DNA from: an uncultured bacterium
GTDB lineage: Bacteria; Bacteroidota; Bacteroidia; Sphingobacteriales; Sphingobacteriaceae
Length of the DNA: 22,992 nt
Direction of reading: 5' to 3'
Assembly (NCBI GenBank): GCA_903958995.1
Contig: CAJBVG010000080.1
Coordinates: 1-22,992 of the forward strand
Numbering within the stretch: the first letter of the stretch is position 1; each line of letters starts with the position of its first letter. A program made the position numbers and the translations under genes. The notes under the pieces were generated by a model that was not told the DNA's origin, ran no database searches, and saw only the letters and a program-made list of their open reading frames with translations. Positions 21,268 to 22,992 of the stretch are shown in pieces.

Positions 21268-22992
21268 GAAACTTTTTTTTGTACTTCTACTATTCGTTTC
21301 ATTTGTTGCCCAAGCGCAAGAAATAGAACGGAGTATTCATCATCAAGAAGAACAAAAAGCTAAAATGCTATCGAAAGCAAATCAAGCTAGAGATTTTACA
21401 CTCAACATCCATTACATCGATTTTCATTTCGAAGCGAATCCGGGAAAAAAGTACATCAAAGGATTTATTCGTTATCATTTTATTTCAAAAGAAAATACTT
21501 CATCCTTAGTATTCGACCTAGCCAATAATATGCAAGTGGATTCGGTAAAGTATAAAAATGAGTTAATGACTAACACACACACTAACGAACTTTTAACTAT
21601 TCAGATTAGCTCAATACTTTCATCCGGACAATTAGACTCTATAGATATCTATTATCAAGGCGCGCCAGAACAAACTGGTTTTGGAGCATTCAGTATTGGA
21701 ACCCATTCGGGAGCACCTGTATTATGGACACTCTCCGAGCCATACGGCGATAAGCAATGGTGGCCATGCCAGTCGAATTTAATTGATAAAATTGACAGTG
21801 TTTCCATCACTGTTAAAACTCCGAAGCCTTATAAAGTTGGTAGTAATGGATTGCTGGTTCGCACCGATTCGGTAGATACTTCTTACCTCTATACTTGGAA
21901 ACATAGACATCCGATAGCTAGTTATTTAATTGCCATTGGCATTAGTAATTATTCGGTTATTGATGATACGGTGATGTTGCGACAAGGGGAAATGTCGTTC
22001 TTGAATTATGTTTATCCAGAACAATTAGAGGTTGCTAGAACACAAGTCCTCGAAACTAAAAGCATTTTGCGTTTCTATGAAAGTAAATTTGGCAACTACC
22101 CTTTCTTTAATGAAAAATACGGACACCTGCAATGTAATATAGGTGGAGGCATGGAGCATCAAACGATGAGTTTCATGGGGAATTTTAACCGAGGTTTAAT
22201 TGCTCATGAGTTGGCGCATCAATGGTTTGGTGACAAAGTTACATGCGCCAATTGGAAAGACATTTGGTTAAATGAAGGGTTTGCAACATACTTAGCTGGG
22301 CTCATAAACGACTTCGGCGTGAATGATGCCGCTTGGGAAGTATTCAAATTGCAATCATTAAGCGATGCATTTCAAGCTACTAGTGGATCTGTTTATGTTG
22401 ATGATACAACAAGTGTAAGCAGAGTGTTTGATTATCGACTAACCTATGTAAAGGCTTCCTATTTATTGCACATGTTGCGTTGGAAAATGGGTGATGATTT
22501 ATTTTTTACGGCTTGCCGGAATTATTTAAATGATCCAGAACTCGCCTACTCTTTTTCAAATACTGCGTTATTCAAAAAACATCTTGAAAATTCTTATGGA
22601 GCATCGTTAACTGAATATTTTAACGACTGGTTTTATGGAGAAGGTTATCCGAAATATGAAATTCAATGGAAGCAAAACCGGGATTTCAGTATTGATGTTA
22701 CGTTGAATCAAACTACTACACATCCAAGCGTAAACTTCTTTGAGATGCCTGTTCCTATTCAGTTTGGCAATGATAGTAAAGATTCAATAGTTACACTGAA
22801 TAACTCTTCTAATGGAGAAACATTTCATATCCCATTCCCCTATAAAGTAACAAGTGGAATTGCTGATCCACAGAAATGGCTCATTGCAGAATACCGAATT
22901 TCCAACCAGAATGAGTTTAATAATTTCGACAAATTAATCATTAGTCAGTATCCGAATCCAAGCAATGGAATTATCAATTTCAATTTCAACAA
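21260..22992 (+). CDS. M1-family zinc aminopeptidase with type IX sorting domain, 3' end missing
   Basis: The frame begins at the ATG at 21260, overlapping the kinase stop by 8 bases, and is still open at the window edge (577 complete codons seen). A signal peptide is followed by the N-terminal beta-domain of M1 peptidases. The exopeptidase motif is GGGMEHQTMSF (where relatives often have GAMEN). The zinc site is complete: His316-Glu317-Leu-Ala-His320 (AHELAHQWFGD) plus Glu339 in WLNEGFATYLAG, spaced as HExxH-18-E. Near the edge the sequence YPNPSNGIINF (22949-22981) marks the beginning of a type IX C-terminal sorting domain. The enzyme should therefore be secreted through the outer membrane, by the machinery that includes PorU and PorV, and act on peptides outside the cell. 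Confidence 0.93.
   Translation, partial: MHKKLFFVLLLFVSFVAQAQEIERSIHHQEEQKAKMLSKANQARDFTLNIHYIDFHFEANPGKKYIKGFIRYHFISKENTSSLVFDLANNMQVDSVKYKNELMTNTHTNELLTIQISSILSSGQLDSIDIYYQGAPEQTGFGAFSIGTHSGAPVLWTLSEPYGDKQWWPCQSNLIDKIDSVSITVKTPKPYKVGSNGLLVRTDSVDTSYLYTWKHRHPIASYLIAIGISNYSVIDDTVMLRQGEMSFLNYVYPEQLEVARTQVLETKSILRFYESKFGNYPFFNEKYGHLQCNIGGGMEHQTMSFMGNFNRGLIAHELAHQWFGDKVTCANWKDIWLNEGFATYLAGLINDFGVNDAAWEVFKLQSLSDAFQATSGSVYVDDTTSVSRVFDYRLTYVKASYLLHMLRWKMGDDLFFTACRNYLNDPELAYSFSNTALFKKHLENSYGASLTEYFNDWFYGEGYPKYEIQWKQNRDFSIDVTLNQTTTHPSVNFFEMPVPIQFGNDSKDSIVTLNNSSNGETFHIPFPYKVTSGIADPQKWLIAEYRISNQNEFNNFDKLIISQYPNPSNGIINFNFN

Noticed and set aside
21272..21280. CTTTTTTTT run in the aminopeptidase signal-peptide codons as a phase-variable tract
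   Set aside because: Eight T residues are at the short end for slippage switching and are common in Leu/Phe-rich signal peptides of AT-rich genomes.

Overview
The window is a 23-kb, AT-rich, gene-dense piece of a chromosome from a member of the Bacteroidota. Four things point there: two core parts of the type IX secretion system (PorU and PorV), type IX C-terminal sorting domains on two proteins, repeated TAnnTTTG promoter boxes, and few Shine-Dalgarno-like sequences. I cannot place it below phylum. No rRNA, tRNA, CRISPR array, prophage or insertion sequence is visible, and no gene-free stretch exceeds about 130 bases.

Layout. (1) 1-5209, plus strand: the 3' part of porU, then porV and ispF. 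(2) 5286-6223, minus strand: a 52-residue Cys-rich membrane protein overlapping a TrmH-family RNA methyltransferase gene. (3) 6347-8841, plus strand: a LiaF-like membrane protein, a LytS-type histidine kinase and a LytTR response regulator. (4) 8827-13170, minus strand: polA, a YfiT/DinB-type metalloprotein and sua5. (5) 13246-14154, plus strand: an AhpD-like protein and the 3-methyladenine glycosylase Tag. (6) 14155-15128, minus strand: trmB and an alkyltransferase-like protein. (7) 15185-16111, plus strand: GDP-L-fucose synthase. (8) 16219-20012, minus strand: a five-gene operon with almost no spacers (gltX, a lipoprotein, a stand-alone B12-binding domain, an exported protein, an enoyl-CoA hydratase). 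(9) 20080-22992, plus strand: an orphan histidine kinase overlapping a type IX-exported M1 aminopeptidase that runs off the window.

Working together: PorU and PorV form the outer-membrane attachment step of type IX secretion, and the M1 peptidase at the far end carries the signal that step recognises. Polymerase I, Tag and the alkyltransferase-like protein form a loose DNA-repair neighbourhood. TrmB, the TrmH-family enzyme, Sua5 and GltX all act on tRNA or other RNA.

Most of the window is housekeeping, and I see no clear new multi-gene system. The best second looks are: arrays of a degenerate 7-bp repeat (consensus AAYTCWM) attached to stop codons at three places; TAnnTTTG boxes only 3-16 bases from start codons, suggesting leaderless or nearly leaderless mRNAs; the hidden 52-codon gene; and the B12-binding subunit with no mutase beside it.
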